A stretch of 64,000 nt of DNA from Nitrobacter winogradskyi Nb-255. GTDB lineage: Bacteria > Pseudomonadota > Alphaproteobacteria > Rhizobiales > Xanthobacteraceae. The position numbers were made by a program, and so were the translations under genes. The stretch is from contig NC_007406.1 in the NCBI RefSeq assembly GCF_000012725.1, forward strand, positions 496,001-560,000. The letters are read 5' to 3'. The notes beneath the pieces were generated by a model, which made no database searches, had not been told where the DNA came from, and saw only the letters and a list, made by a program, of their open reading frames with translations. Shown in pieces: positions 17,671 through 26,672 of this stretch. Each line of letters starts with the position of its first letter. The stretch's first letter is position 1.

Positions 17671-18869
17671 GCCGCCACGACCTCGGTGCGGGTAAAGGAT
17701 TCCGGCAGGTCGAACGCCGCCATGCCGCCTGCCGCGATCACCGCCTTCTTGACGAAGCGATCGTCGACGAGCTCGCGGCCGGCCGCCGCAGGATCGAGCT
17801 TGTCGAGGAACGCGCGGTCGCCCTCCACCAGCGTATCGCGCAGGCGCCGGATCAGTTCCTCGGTATAGCTCGGATACGGATAGGGCTGAAAATCGATCCG
17901 GCGCTCGCGCCAGTCCGGATGAATGATCGCGCCGGCCTTGATGTAGGCGGCATCGTCAGTCTCCGGCGGCGCCAGCACCTTGCTGAGAACCTCGACACTG
18001 TGCGGCGTGTACTGGTTGGGATTGTCCTTGGAGAGCAGCGCCGCCGTCTCGGCGCGATGTTCACGCGTCCAGAGCTGCGCCTTGACCATCGCGTTGACCG
18101 CGCGCTGCACCCACTCCGGGCGCTGTTGAATATCGCGTTCGTGCATGAACACCAGGCAGCAGGCGTGATCCTTCCAGACGTCGCCGGTGAAGCGCAGGAT
18201 CTTTCCGACGCCCAGCGCCTCGCTCGCCGCGTTGAACGGTTCGGCGACGATGTAGCCGCTGATCTGCTTGGCGGCGAGCGCCGGCACCATGTCGGCCGGC
18301 GCCATGACAACGAGGTTGACCTCGTCGGCGGCTGGGGCGCCCGTGCGTTTCGATACCGGCTTCAATCCGTTTTCGCGCAGCAGGATTTGCAGCACCACAT
18401 TGTGGATCGAGTACCAGAACGGAATGGCGACCGTGGTGCCGCCAAGCTCCCTGACGCTGTTGATGTGCGGCAGAACGCTGAGGCCGGAGCCGCTGGTGTG
18501 ATTCCAGGCGACCACCTTGGCCGGCGCCTTGCTGCCGAAGCGCGCCCACACCGTCATCGGCGAAAGCAGATGGACGGCGTTCACCTGCCCGGAGATGAAG
18601 GCTTCCAGCACCTGCGCCCAGCTCCGCAGGCGCACCGGCTTTTCGGCCTTGATGCCGGCCTCCTCGAAGAACCCCTTGCCGTGCGCGACCAGGAGCGGCG
18701 TCGCATCGGTGATCGGTAGATAGCCGATGCGCAGCGGCACATCCGCTTCCCTGGCGCGCGCCTCATACGTTTTCAGAAGGGGCAGCGCGCCGCCGGCCGT
18801 CAGCAGCGCCGACAGGCGCAGCATCTGACGACGGGAGACATCATAACGGGAGAACTCGTCGATCGACAT
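17667..18869 (-). CDS. ABC transporter substrate-binding protein (NitT/TauT family), Tat-type signal
   Basis: The 400-aa periplasmic binding protein shows SRRQMLRLSALLTAGGALPLL, a twin-arginine-like signal, then LRIGYLPITDATPLLVAHGKGFFEEAGI, the NrtA/SsuA/TauA pattern. Ligand identity cannot be read from the sequence. The ATG at 18869, with AAAGGA 6 nt upstream, is preferred over 18989, which would overlap the ATPase gene. Other family members bind nitrate, sulfonates, pyrimidine precursors or aromatic sulfonates. Confidence 0.9.
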   Translation of the reverse strand: MSIDEFSRYDVSRRQMLRLSALLTAGGALPLLKTYEARAREADVPLRIGYLPITDATPLLVAHGKGFFEEAGIKAEKPVRLRSWAQVLEAFISGQVNAVHLLSPMTVWARFGSKAPAKVVAWNHTSGSGLSVLPHINSVRELGGTTVAIPFWYSIHNVVLQILLRENGLKPVSKRTGAPAADEVNLVVMAPADMVPALAAKQISGYIVAEPFNAASEALGVGKILRFTGDVWKDHACCLVFMHERDIQQRPEWVQRAVNAMVKAQLWTREHRAETAALLSKDNPNQYTPHSVEVLSKVLAPPETDDAAYIKAGAIIHPDWRERRIDFQPYPYPSYTEELIRRLRDTLVEGDRAFLDKLDPAAAGRELVDDRFVKKAVIAAGGMAAFDLPESFTRTEVVAA

Positions 18870-18924
18870 GGCCGGTCCTTTGATTCGTAAATCTGGTCGC
18901 GTTGGCGCCGGACGCGTGACCGGC

Positions 18925-19737
18925 TCAGTTGATGCGCCGCAGGGTCGCGCCGCGCAGCCGTGAAAGAATTTCGACGCGGATCGCGCCAAGCTCCGCGATG
19001 TAGTCCTCGCGTGGCGTCGGCAGGTCGATGCGCCATTGGCCGATCACACGCGCCGGCGTTCCGCCGAGCAGCAGGATGCGATCGGAGACCAACAAAGCCT
19101 CATCGATGTCGTGGGTGATCAGGATCGCCGCGGTGTGGAAATCGCGAACAACTTTCAGCAACAGATGCTGCATCTCGGTGCGGGTTACCTCGTCGAGCGC
19201 GCCGAAAGGCTCGTCGAGCAGCAGGATCTCGGGCTTGCGCGCCAGGCATCGCGCCAGCGCGGCGCGCTGCGCCATGCCGCCGGACAGTTGCGCGGGGAAG
19301 TAGCGCCGCGCATGCGTCAGTCCGACTTCACGGACCGCAACATCGACGCGGACCTTGCTTTCCTCCGGCGTCAGGTGCGGCTGATGCTTGAAATTGAGTC
19401 CGAATGCGACATTCTTCTCGAGCGACAGCCATGGCAGCAGGCTCGCGTCCTGAAACGCGATGGAAACGCGCGGCGGCACGCCCCGCAGCGGCTTGCCGTT
19501 CATCGTCACCGTGCCATCGGTCGGCTTTTGCAGTCCGCCGAGCACGCGCAACAGGCTCGATTTGCCGACCCCGCTCGGACCGAGCACGCTGACGGTCTCG
19601 CCGGCATCCAGCTCGAAGTCGAACGCCTCGACAACCGGTTTCAGTTGGCCGGGGTAACGCAGCACAACGCCCGCGGCTTCAAGAACGGCGACTTGGCGAT
19701 CCGGTGCCGGTAAGATGGTTTGTGCGAGCGCGGTCAT
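18925..19737 (-). CDS. ABC transporter ATP-binding protein (SsuB/TauB type)
   Basis: The 270-aa ATPase has Walker A LGPSGVGKSSLL (about 52-63), Q-loop AFQDASLLPWLSL, signature LSGGMAQRAALARCLA, Walker B ILLLDEPFGALDE and the switch His in ILITHDIDEAL. It energises the permease above. ATG overlaps the stop of the upstream flavoprotein gene by 4 nt; the binding-protein gene begins 55 nt downstream. Confidence 0.93.
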   Translation of the reverse strand: MTALAQTILPAPDRQVAVLEAAGVVLRYPGQLKPVVEAFDFELDAGETVSVLGPSGVGKSSLLRVLGGLQKPTDGTVTMNGKPLRGVPPRVSIAFQDASLLPWLSLEKNVAFGLNFKHQPHLTPEESKVRVDVAVREVGLTHARRYFPAQLSGGMAQRAALARCLARKPEILLLDEPFGALDEVTRTEMQHLLLKVVRDFHTAAILITHDIDEALLVSDRILLLGGTPARVIGQWRIDLPTPREDYIAELGAIRVEILSRLRGATLRRIN

Positions 19738-20858
19738 GCTGTCGCGCCGACCGCCGCGGGCAGTTCCTGAACGCGAAGCGCGAGCTTCAGTTGGATGAGG
19801 CTGGGCGTGAGCACCGGAATGAAAGCCGCTTCGCGCAGCCGGCGCTGGAAGCCCGCTCCGGGCTGGGACAGATAGGCCCGGCCGCCGGAGGCCGACAGTT
19901 CGAACTGCACGGCCTGCACCGCGATCTCGGCGAGGCGGATGCGCAGGCGGAACAGGCTTGCCGGGTGCTCGATGAAGCGGCCTCCACCCAGACCCTCAAG
20001 CAGCGCTGTTTCGGCGGTCGAGAGTTCGGCGGTGAGCGCAGCGACCGGCTCGCTCAGGATGTCGCGATCATTGCGGAGTCTGGCGGTTGCTTCCGCAAGC
20101 GCGCGGCGCGCCAGGCCGATCGACAGCGCGGACTGCATCGCCAGAAAAGCGGGCCTTACCTTCGGAAGCCACTCGGCCGCATGATGATGGATAATGCGAT
20201 CCTCGCCAATCTGAACGCTCTCGATCTTGAGCGCCGCGGTGTTTGATCCGCGCATCGCCATCAGATCGAGGTCGGGCGAGCGTTCGAGGCCGGAATCGTC
20301 GGAGGCCAGCGCGGCGATAAAGGCAGGCGCGCCATCCGCGCCCTTGACAGCCATCGCGACGTCGAAACCTGTCGCGGGCAGGTTGGTCACCCACGGCAGA
20401 TAACCGTCGAGCTGCAATGCTGTGCCGCTGCGCCGGGACTGCACCGACAGTTCCTCGATACCCGAGAGGAACTTCATCGCATTGGACAGGCCGGTGGCGC
20501 CGCCGCGCCGGCCGGCGAGAAGATCCGGCAGCAGCCTCTCGCGCAAAGCGGCGTTGGGGCTTTGCAGCAGATACTCGATGAACGTGCGATGGCCCCAGAA
20601 CACGAAGCCCGCGGTCAGCGAGCGGGTCGAGGTCTCGGTAATGGCGTTGACGGCGTCGGCGACATGGCCGCCGTTGCCGCCCCATTGCACCGGCACGCCG
20701 AGGCGAAACAGGCCCCCGTCCGCGAGCTTCGGCAGAACCGATGCGGCCGTATCGGTCGTGGTGTCGAGATGAGAGGCGCTGGCGTCTAGCCAGGCTTCCA
20801 GATCGGAGGCTGCCAGATCGGATGTTACATGTGTCATGACGATGCTTTCATCCGTCAC
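19734..20858 (-). CDS. Acyl-CoA dehydrogenase-like flavoprotein
   Basis: The 374-aa product matches the acyl-CoA dehydrogenase fold: N-terminal helices with LADGGLFRLGVPVQWGGNGG (about 46-65), a middle beta domain and a C-terminal helical domain. No catalytic Glu context typical of true acyl-CoA dehydrogenases is clear. Relatives beside sulfonate/aliphatic-sulfur importers (SfnB, DszC groups) act as FMNH2-dependent monooxygenases, which is my preferred idea. GTG start at 20858 overlaps the upstream stop (GTGA); ATG at 20837 is an alternative. Confidence 0.8.
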   Translation of the reverse strand: MTDESIVMTHVTSDLAASDLEAWLDASASHLDTTTDTAASVLPKLADGGLFRLGVPVQWGGNGGHVADAVNAITETSTRSLTAGFVFWGHRTFIEYLLQSPNAALRERLLPDLLAGRRGGATGLSNAMKFLSGIEELSVQSRRSGTALQLDGYLPWVTNLPATGFDVAMAVKGADGAPAFIAALASDDSGLERSPDLDLMAMRGSNTAALKIESVQIGEDRIIHHHAAEWLPKVRPAFLAMQSALSIGLARRALAEATARLRNDRDILSEPVAALTAELSTAETALLEGLGGGRFIEHPASLFRLRIRLAEIAVQAVQFELSASGGRAYLSQPGAGFQRRLREAAFIPVLTPSLIQLKLALRVQELPAAVGATA

Positions 20859-21427
20859 TCGGCGGCGACGGTGGTCGGATTATTCCACGCGTAAGGCTTG
20901 AGCTCCGGATTGATGTCCGTTTGCCCGAGATTGTTGGCGAAGTTGCACAGCGTTGCGAGACTGACGCCGAGCACCACTTCCAGCGCGTTGGCGTCGCTGA
21001 AGCCGGCGGCGCGGAACGCGTTCAATTCGGCGTCCTCGACGCGGCCACGGCTGCGGATCACGGCGCGGGTGAAGTCGGCGACGGCATTGAGGCGCGCATC
21101 CGGCCCGTGCACGCCATCGCGCAGCGCGTTGACGGCGGCGTCCTTCAGGTCGGCCTTTTTATACGCGATCGCGGTGTGACCGGCGACGCAGAAGCCGCAG
21201 CCATGAGTGATCGCCGCCGTGATCTGCACCGCTTCGCGTTCCGCCAGCGTCAGGCCGGCGCGCGCGTTGATGCCGCTCACGGTCTGATAGGTTTCCAGCG
21301 CGGTCGGCGCGTTGGCCAGAAGTCCGATCAGGTTGGGCAGGAAGCCGTTCGCCTTTTCGGCATTCTGGACTCGTTCCCTTGCGGCTTCGGGAGCTGTGAC
21401 GGCGGTATGAACGGGCAGACGTGTCAT
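20855..21427 (-). CDS. Carboxymuconolactone decarboxylase/AhpD-like protein
   Basis: The 190-aa protein has the AhpD/CMD helical domain with HGCGFCVAGHTAIAYK at about 88-103. The CxxC plus downstream His is the redox centre of alkylhydroperoxidase D-type enzymes. It is the first gene of the operon, so an oxidative or peroxide-handling step may accompany use of the imported compound. GTGGAGCG precedes the ATG at 21427. Confidence 0.85.
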   Translation of the reverse strand: MTRLPVHTAVTAPEAARERVQNAEKANGFLPNLIGLLANAPTALETYQTVSGINARAGLTLAEREAVQITAAITHGCGFCVAGHTAIAYKKADLKDAAVNALRDGVHGPDARLNAVADFTRAVIRSRGRVEDAELNAFRAAGFSDANALEVVLGVSLATLCNFANNLGQTDINPELKPYAWNNPTTVAAE

Positions 21428-21740
21428 GTACGCTCCACTGATGGCATCGACCCAAGCGGGCCGGCGCGAAGAGCGGCGATCACCTCTCGGTCAGGTTATG
21501 AAAATTTGATGTTATGATGGTGGAGCAGGCGTCCAGCCTGGACAAGCCGTCTGGAAAAATAACGAGAAACGGTCTGCTTTGCCGATCATCGGGAGAATGC
21601 GGCTATTCTCGCCAACGCGCTAAATGGGAGATTATTTCAAGGTCGGAGATGACGATCCCTCGCGCGTCTTCCGTCCTGGCTGCGCCCCTTTTCCGCCGCC
21701 CGACCGATCGAAGGCTCGAACGATACTTGTGGCCGCTTAT
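21428..21740. other. Divergent intergenic region between the ABC operon and the nuclease-ligase pair
   Basis: This 313-bp gap must hold both promoters. I see a short inverted repeat GAGAAT-GCGGCT-ATTCTC near 21594-21611 and no convincing -35/-10 pair. No gene is supported. Confidence 0.4.
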
Positions 21741-22796
21741 ATGTCTCTCATGCGCCCGCAAGACATCCTGATGCCCGATGCCGCCGGACTATACTGCAAG
21801 CCTGGCGGCTTCCACATCGATCCGGTGCGGCCGGTGGACCGCGCGATCGTCACCCACGGCCATTCGGATCATGCCCGGCCCGGACATGGGGCGGTGCTGG
21901 CGACACCGGAAACGCTCGACATCATGCGGCTGCGCTACGGAGATGATTTCGCGGGCTCCGCGCAGGCGATTTCCTATGGACAAGAGATCAGGCTGGGCGA
22001 TGTCACGATCAGGTTCCACCCGGCGGGCCATGTGCTGGGCTCCGCGCAGATCGCGGTCACCCATGGCGGAATCCGCATCGTCATCTCGGGCGATTACAAG
22101 GATGTCGGCGATCCGACCTGCACGCCGCTCGAGATCGTGCCATGTGATGTCTTCATCACCGAGGCGACTTTCGGGCTGCCGGTGTTCCGTCATGGCGATG
22201 CGGCGTCGGAAACGGGAAAGCTGTTGGCGTCGGTCGCGCTGTTTCCGGAACGAGCGCATCTGGTTGGCGCTTACTCGCTCGGCAAGGCGCAGCGCGTGAT
22301 CGCGATGGTTCGCGCGGCCGGATACGACGCGCCGATCTATCTGCACGGCGCGATGGAGAAGGTGACGCAATACTATCGGAGCCGCGGCATCGCGCTTGGC
22401 GACCTGCGTCCGGCCAGGGGTATGAAGAAAGCCGATTTCGCGGGCACCATCACCCTGGCTCCGCCCTCGGCCACGGCCGATGTCTGGACACGGCGATTTC
22501 CTGATCCGGTGAGAGCTTTCGCCTCGGGCTGGATGCGCGTGCGTGCGCGTGCGCGGCAGCGCCGCGTCGAACTGCCGCTGGTCATTTCCGATCATGCCGA
22601 TTGGAACGGCCTGACACGCACCATCGCCGCGACCGGGGCGGGCGAGATCTGGGTGACGCACGGCCAGGAGGATGCGCTCGTGCATTGGTGCAGGGCGCAA
22701 GGTCTCGCCGCGCGCCCGCTGGCATTGGTCGGCTATGGCGATGAGGACGGCGAGCAGGATGCGGCGGCTTTCTCCGGCGGAGAGGACGGCTCGTGA
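21741..22796 (+). CDS. Ligase-associated DNA exonuclease (metallo-beta-lactamase/beta-CASP type)
   Basis: The 351-aa product has the metallo-beta-lactamase motif THGHSDHARPGH (about 39-50), then HPAGHVLGSAQI, VISGDYKD and DVFITEATFG, and a C-terminal ISDHADWNGLTRTI segment of the CPSF73-like group. The family is found next to bacterial ATP-dependent DNA ligases and is predicted to trim DNA ends; this gene overlaps the ligase gene by 4 nt, which supports that role. The ATG at 21741 is preferred to 21624 because the conserved domain starts MRPQDILMPDAAGLYC. Confidence 0.9.
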   Translation: MSLMRPQDILMPDAAGLYCKPGGFHIDPVRPVDRAIVTHGHSDHARPGHGAVLATPETLDIMRLRYGDDFAGSAQAISYGQEIRLGDVTIRFHPAGHVLGSAQIAVTHGGIRIVISGDYKDVGDPTCTPLEIVPCDVFITEATFGLPVFRHGDAASETGKLLASVALFPERAHLVGAYSLGKAQRVIAMVRAAGYDAPIYLHGAMEKVTQYYRSRGIALGDLRPARGMKKADFAGTITLAPPSATADVWTRRFPDPVRAFASGWMRVRARARQRRVELPLVISDHADWNGLTRTIAATGAGEIWVTHGQEDALVHWCRAQGLAARPLALVGYGDEDGEQDAAAFSGGEDGS

Positions 22797-24577
22797 ATCG
22801 CTTCGCCGAACTTCTCGACCGTCTCGCCTATGAGCCCGGCCGCAACAACAAGCTGCGGCTGATGACGGCCTATTTTCGCGAGACGCCGGACCCGGATCGG
22901 GGCTACGCACTGTCCGCGCTCACCGGCGCGTTGTCGTTCAAGTACGCCAAGTCAGGTCTGGTGCGCGACCTGATCGCCGCGCGCGCCGATCCGGTGCTGT
23001 TCGCGTTTTCCTATGATTATGTCGGCGATCTTTCCGAGACGGTGGCGCTCATGTGGCCACAACAGCACCCTCCCGACGCCTCGTCCGTTCTCTCTGCCGC
23101 TCGCGGGAGCGGGACTGGGAAGGCAACGGGCACAGGTCACGTTCGTCATTGGCCTTCTCCGACTCTTACCGACGTCGTCACCACGCTGCGCACGCTCGGC
23201 AAGGCCGAACTGCCGGCGCAACTTGCGCGCTGGCTCGACCAACTCGACGAGACCGGACGCTGGGCGCTCTTGAAACTCGTCACCGGCGCGATGCGGATCG
23301 GGGTCTCCGCGCGGCTCGCCAAGACCGCCGTGGCCGCGCTTGGGAGCAGGGATGCGCATGATGTCGAACTGATCTGGCCGGGCCTCGCGCCGCCTTATCC
23401 CGATCTGTTCGCCTGGCTTGAGGGCCGCGGCGACAAGCCGGTCAATCGCGCTCCCGCGCCGTTCCGGCCGGTGATGCTGGCGCACGCGATCGAAGATGCT
23501 GACTTTGCGCGCCTGGATGCCACCGATTTCACCGCCGAGTGGAAGTGGGACGGCATCCGGGTGCAGGCGGTGAGGGGCCGCGATGAGCACGGCAATGTCG
23601 AGACGCGGCTTTATTCGCGCACCGGCGAGGACATCACGCACAGTTTCCCGGATCTGCTGCCCTCGTTGCGGCGCGAAGGTTTTGCCGAAGGATGGCTCAA
23701 CGACTCGCGGGAACCGGTCCGCGGTTTTCGTCCGCGGGCTTTCGCCATCGATGGCGAACTGCTGGTGGTGCGCGATGGACGGGTGCAGTCGTTCAACGTC
23801 CTGCAACAGAGGCTGAACCGCAAGGCGGTGACGCCCAGGCTGATGAAGGAGTTCCCCGTTCGCCTGCGCGCCTACGATCTGCTCGCCGACGGCGACAATG
23901 ATCTGCGCGAGTTGCCGTTTGAAGACCGGCGGCGGCGGCTTGTTGATTTCATCGCCGCGCTTGACGACCCGCGTATCGACCTTTCGCCGCAGGTCTCCTT
24001 CGCCACATGGAGCGATCTCGCGGCGATCCGCGCCGATCCGGCCGCGGCGGGCGCTGACGCCGAGGCTGTCGAAGGCATCATGTTGAAGCGCCGGGACGCG
24101 CCTTATATGCCGGGGCGCCCCAAGGGTCTGTGGTGGAAATGGAAGCGTGATCCGCATGTCATCGACGCGGTGCTGATGTATGCGCAGCGCGGCCACGGCA
24201 GGCGCTCGTCCTATTACTCCGACTACACCTTCGGAGTCTGGACCGCGGGAGAGGAGGGCGAGCGGCTGGTGCCTGTCGGCAAGGCCTATTTCGGCTTCAC
24301 CGACGAGGAGCTGCTGCGGATCGACCGTTTCGTCCGCCGCAACACCACCGAGAGTTTCGGCCCGGTGCGCCATGTCCTGCATGAGCCCGATCAGGGGTTG
24401 GTGCTGGAAATCGCCTTTGAGGGCTTGCAGCGTTCGGCCCGGCACAAGTCGGGGGTGGCGATGCGTTTTCCGCGGATCAACCGATTGCGCTGGGACAAGC
24501 CACCGCGCGAGGCGGATCGGCTGGAGACGCTGGAGCGGATGCTGGCTTCCGAAGCCACCAGATCAAACGGCCGTTGA
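22793..24577 (+). CDS. ATP-dependent DNA ligase with an unusual internal insertion
   Basis: The 594-aa ligase has the adenylation motif EWKWDGIRVQ (Lys nucleophile; about 250-259), SRTGEDITHSFPD, AIDGELLV, EGIMLKRRDAPYMPGRPKGLWWKWKRD and an OB-fold C-terminus. It is the LigC/LigB-type enzyme thought to serve repair with its partner nuclease. Residues about 92-124 form a Ser/Gly/Thr-rich stretch encoded by 23068-23166 that looks inserted between LSETVALMWP and LTDVVTTLRTL. GTGA overlap with the nuclease gene. Confidence 0.93.
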   Translation: MNRFAELLDRLAYEPGRNNKLRLMTAYFRETPDPDRGYALSALTGALSFKYAKSGLVRDLIAARADPVLFAFSYDYVGDLSETVALMWPQQHPPDASSVLSAARGSGTGKATGTGHVRHWPSPTLTDVVTTLRTLGKAELPAQLARWLDQLDETGRWALLKLVTGAMRIGVSARLAKTAVAALGSRDAHDVELIWPGLAPPYPDLFAWLEGRGDKPVNRAPAPFRPVMLAHAIEDADFARLDATDFTAEWKWDGIRVQAVRGRDEHGNVETRLYSRTGEDITHSFPDLLPSLRREGFAEGWLNDSREPVRGFRPRAFAIDGELLVVRDGRVQSFNVLQQRLNRKAVTPRLMKEFPVRLRAYDLLADGDNDLRELPFEDRRRRLVDFIAALDDPRIDLSPQVSFATWSDLAAIRADPAAAGADAEAVEGIMLKRRDAPYMPGRPKGLWWKWKRDPHVIDAVLMYAQRGHGRRSSYYSDYTFGVWTAGEEGERLVPVGKAYFGFTDEELLRIDRFVRRNTTESFGPVRHVLHEPDQGLVLEIAFEGLQRSARHKSGVAMRFPRINRLRWDKPPREADRLETLERMLASEATRSNGR

Positions 24578-24652
24578 CCGCAGAACGGTGGTTCCCCATC
24601 TGCCCCACACTGATTATGTTGCGCGGGTCCTTGTGCCTGCAGGAGAGCTTTG

Positions 24653-24958
24653 ATGCCGAACGACGACACCCGGAATTTTCGCGCCAGCCACGACAGCCTG
24701 TCGCGTTTCCTGGGCGGCTCGCCGCTGGCGGTTGCATTTCGCCTGATCCTGCTGTCGACGCTGGTCGGCGTGATGCTCGCGGCGATCGGCTTCGACCCCT
24801 GGAATATCGTGCAAAGCATTCGCCTGCTGGTCGAACGGGTCTGGGATCTCGGCTTCGATGCGATCAACGGATTGTGGCGCTACTTCCTGCTCGGCGCCGT
24901 CATCGTGATCCCGATCTGGCTGCTGTCACGCCTGTTTGGCGCGCCGCGTGGGCGTTAG
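24653..24958 (+). CDS. Small integral membrane protein (DUF6460-like)
   Basis: The 101-aa product has two hydrophobic segments (FRLILLSTLVGVMLAAIGF and YFLLGAVIVIPIWLLSRLF) and a short polar N-terminus. The role is unknown. AGGAGAGCTTTG precedes the ATG at 24653. The stop TAG (24956-24958) is the first three bases of an intergenic repeat. DUF assignment is from memory of similar rhizobial proteins. Confidence 0.75.
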   Translation: MPNDDTRNFRASHDSLSRFLGGSPLAVAFRLILLSTLVGVMLAAIGFDPWNIVQSIRLLVERVWDLGFDAINGLWRYFLLGAVIVIPIWLLSRLFGAPRGR

Positions 24959-25009
24959 AGCATGATCCCGAAAAGTGGGCACCGGTTTTCGGACAAGATG
25001 ATGCTCGAT
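24956..25009. repeat. Family B repeat, copy 1 of a tandem pair
   Basis: Starts TAGAGCATGATCCCGAAAAG and ends GATGATGCTCGA. The borders GAGCATGAT and ATGATGCTC are complementary, and CCGAAAA pairs with TTTTCGG, so it folds into a long hairpin. The first three bases are the stop codon of the preceding gene. Confidence 0.8.
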
Positions 25010-25015
25010 CGAAAA

Positions 25016-25070
25016 AGCATGATCCCGAAAAGTGGGTACCGGTTATTCGGATAAGATCGATTTCGATCGA
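25016..25070. repeat. Family B repeat, copy 2
   Basis: Repeats the preceding element almost exactly over AGCATGATCCCGAAAAGTGG and ACCGGTTATTCGGATAAGAT. The right border is changed to GATCGATTTCGATCG. The two copies occupy the convergent gap before pyrD. Confidence 0.75.
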
Positions 25071-25078
25071 ACAGTTGG

Positions 25079-26173
25079 TTAAACCGGCCAGTCTTCCGCC
25101 GTGATGGTCGCGGCGTCGGCTCCGATGATTTCCGATAGCGAGTCGCGCCCGGTTCGCAGCAGCGTGGATGTCAGGTCACGCTTGATGGCGTCGACGAGGC
25201 CGAGGCCCTTGTAGACCAGCGACGAGTAAAGCTGGATCAGGGTGGCGCCGGCGCGGATCTTGGTCAGCGCCGCGCCTCCGGAGTCGATGCCGCCGACGCC
25301 GATCAGCGGAAACGCGCCCTCGGCGCGCACATAGGTCTCCGCCACCATCCGGGTCGATAGCTGGAACAGCGGTCGTCCCGACAGCCCGCCCTGTTCTTTC
25401 GCACGCGATTGATCGCGCAGCGTCGAGGGTCGCGCCAGCGTGGTGTTGCCGACGATCATGCCGTCGATGCGGCGCGATCGCGCGGTGTGAACGACGTCGT
25501 CGAGCTCCCCCAGCGTCAGGTCCGGCGCGATCTTGAGCAGCACCGGTGTGTCGCCGGCATTCTGCCGGACGCGCTCGCGGGCGTCGATCACCTTCGCCAG
25601 CAACTCGTCGAGCGCCGCCGCCTGTTGCAGGTTGCGCAGGCCGGGGGTGTTGGGCGACGACACGTTCACGGTGAAGTAGCTCGCCACCGGCGCAAAGATT
25701 TCGATCAGCCTGACATAGTCGGCGATGCGATTGGCCGAATCCTTGTTGGCGCCGATGTTGACTCCGACGATGCCGCCGGAATGCGCGCGGGCCGCGAGCC
25801 GGCGAAGCACGGTGTGGGCTCCGTCGTTGTTGAATCCCATGCGGTTGATGATGGCCTCGTCGCGCTCGAGCCGGAACACGCGGGGCCGGGGATTGCCGGG
25901 CTGCGCTCTTGGCGTCACCGAACCGATCTCGACGAAGCCGAAGCCAAGTTTCAGCAGCGCGTCCGGCACCTCGGCGCTCTTGTCGAAGCCTGCGGCGAGG
26001 CCGATCGGGTTGGGAAAGTTCAGGCCGAAGGCGCGAGCCGCAAGCTTCGGATCGTCGGCGCGCTGGCGTATCGGCGGCAGAAGCCGCAGTCCCTGGATCG
26101 CCATCCGATGCGCGTCCTCGGGATCGAGCCAGCGCAACAGCGGTAGCGAGAGGTTGTCGAAGGCGCGTATCAC
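25079..26173 (-). CDS. pyrD: Dihydroorotate dehydrogenase (quinone), class 2
   Basis: Membrane-associated FMN enzyme that oxidises dihydroorotate with ubiquinone in pyrimidine synthesis. The 364-aa product has the N-terminal membrane helix region (DNLSLPLLRWLDPEDAHRMA), then GLAAGFDKSAEVPDALL, EIGSVTPRAQPGNPRPRVFR, NRMGFNNDGA, NVSSPNTPGLRNLQ (catalytic Ser) and LIGVGGIDSG for FMN phosphate. The GTG at 26173 overlaps the upstream DUF952 stop, so the two are coupled. A start at 26560 is rejected: its first 129 residues lie antisense-like over DUF952. Confidence 0.95.
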   Translation of the reverse strand: MIRAFDNLSLPLLRWLDPEDAHRMAIQGLRLLPPIRQRADDPKLAARAFGLNFPNPIGLAAGFDKSAEVPDALLKLGFGFVEIGSVTPRAQPGNPRPRVFRLERDEAIINRMGFNNDGAHTVLRRLAARAHSGGIVGVNIGANKDSANRIADYVRLIEIFAPVASYFTVNVSSPNTPGLRNLQQAAALDELLAKVIDARERVRQNAGDTPVLLKIAPDLTLGELDDVVHTARSRRIDGMIVGNTTLARPSTLRDQSRAKEQGGLSGRPLFQLSTRMVAETYVRAEGAFPLIGVGGIDSGGAALTKIRAGATLIQLYSSLVYKGLGLVDAIKRDLTSTLLRTGRDSLSEIIGADAATITAEDWPV

Positions 26174-26514
26174 GGCGCAAGTTCCGGAATGTCGTGATAT
26201 CCGTCCGCTCGCGCGGGCATATCCAGTACGGCCGTGACATGGCGCAGATCGAGCTCGCCATAGAGGTGCGGAAACGGTTCGCCTCCGCGCGAGATTTCCC
26301 AGCGCAGCGCTTCGCCCAGTCCATCGGCATCGATCGCGATCAGGAGCAGCCCCGTCTGGCCGACGAAGTGCTTGCGGGCCGTGCCTTCGACCTGGGTGGC
26401 GGTGGAAAAATGGATGAAGCCGTCGCGTACATCGTCGGCGCTGCCGCGAAAAACGCCGTCCCGCTCGGCCTGCCGCCAGGCCGAATCCGGGCAGATTTTG
26501 TAGATCGTGCGCAC
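26170..26514 (-). CDS. DUF952 domain protein
   Basis: The 114-aa product shows the family pattern: IYKICPDSAWRQAERDG at the start, DGFIHFSTATQVEGTARKHF in the middle and GEPFPHLYGELDLRHV near the end. The family resembles ADP-ribosyltransferase-type folds, but no reaction is established. It lies just upstream of pyrD with a 4-nt overlap, an arrangement seen in many rhizobia. Confidence 0.88.
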   Translation of the reverse strand: MRTIYKICPDSAWRQAERDGVFRGSADDVRDGFIHFSTATQVEGTARKHFVGQTGLLLIAIDADGLGEALRWEISRGGEPFPHLYGELDLRHVTAVLDMPARADGYHDIPELAP

Positions 26515-26672
26515 GCGTTTCCTGAGCCTGTCGTTGCGCCGCCCCTACTGGAAAGCGCATAACCCCATCGCCACTCGCTAAAATTGCGGCAGCTTAAGGG
26601 TGACCGTATCGACGGCTCGCCCGTACTTCAAGAGCCGCATTTTATCCGCGACACAATTGCAGGCTTGCTCCC

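Noticed and set aside
26174-26560. N-terminal extension of pyrD
   Set aside because: It covers the DUF952 gene in another frame, and PyrD homology begins at the GTG at 26173.
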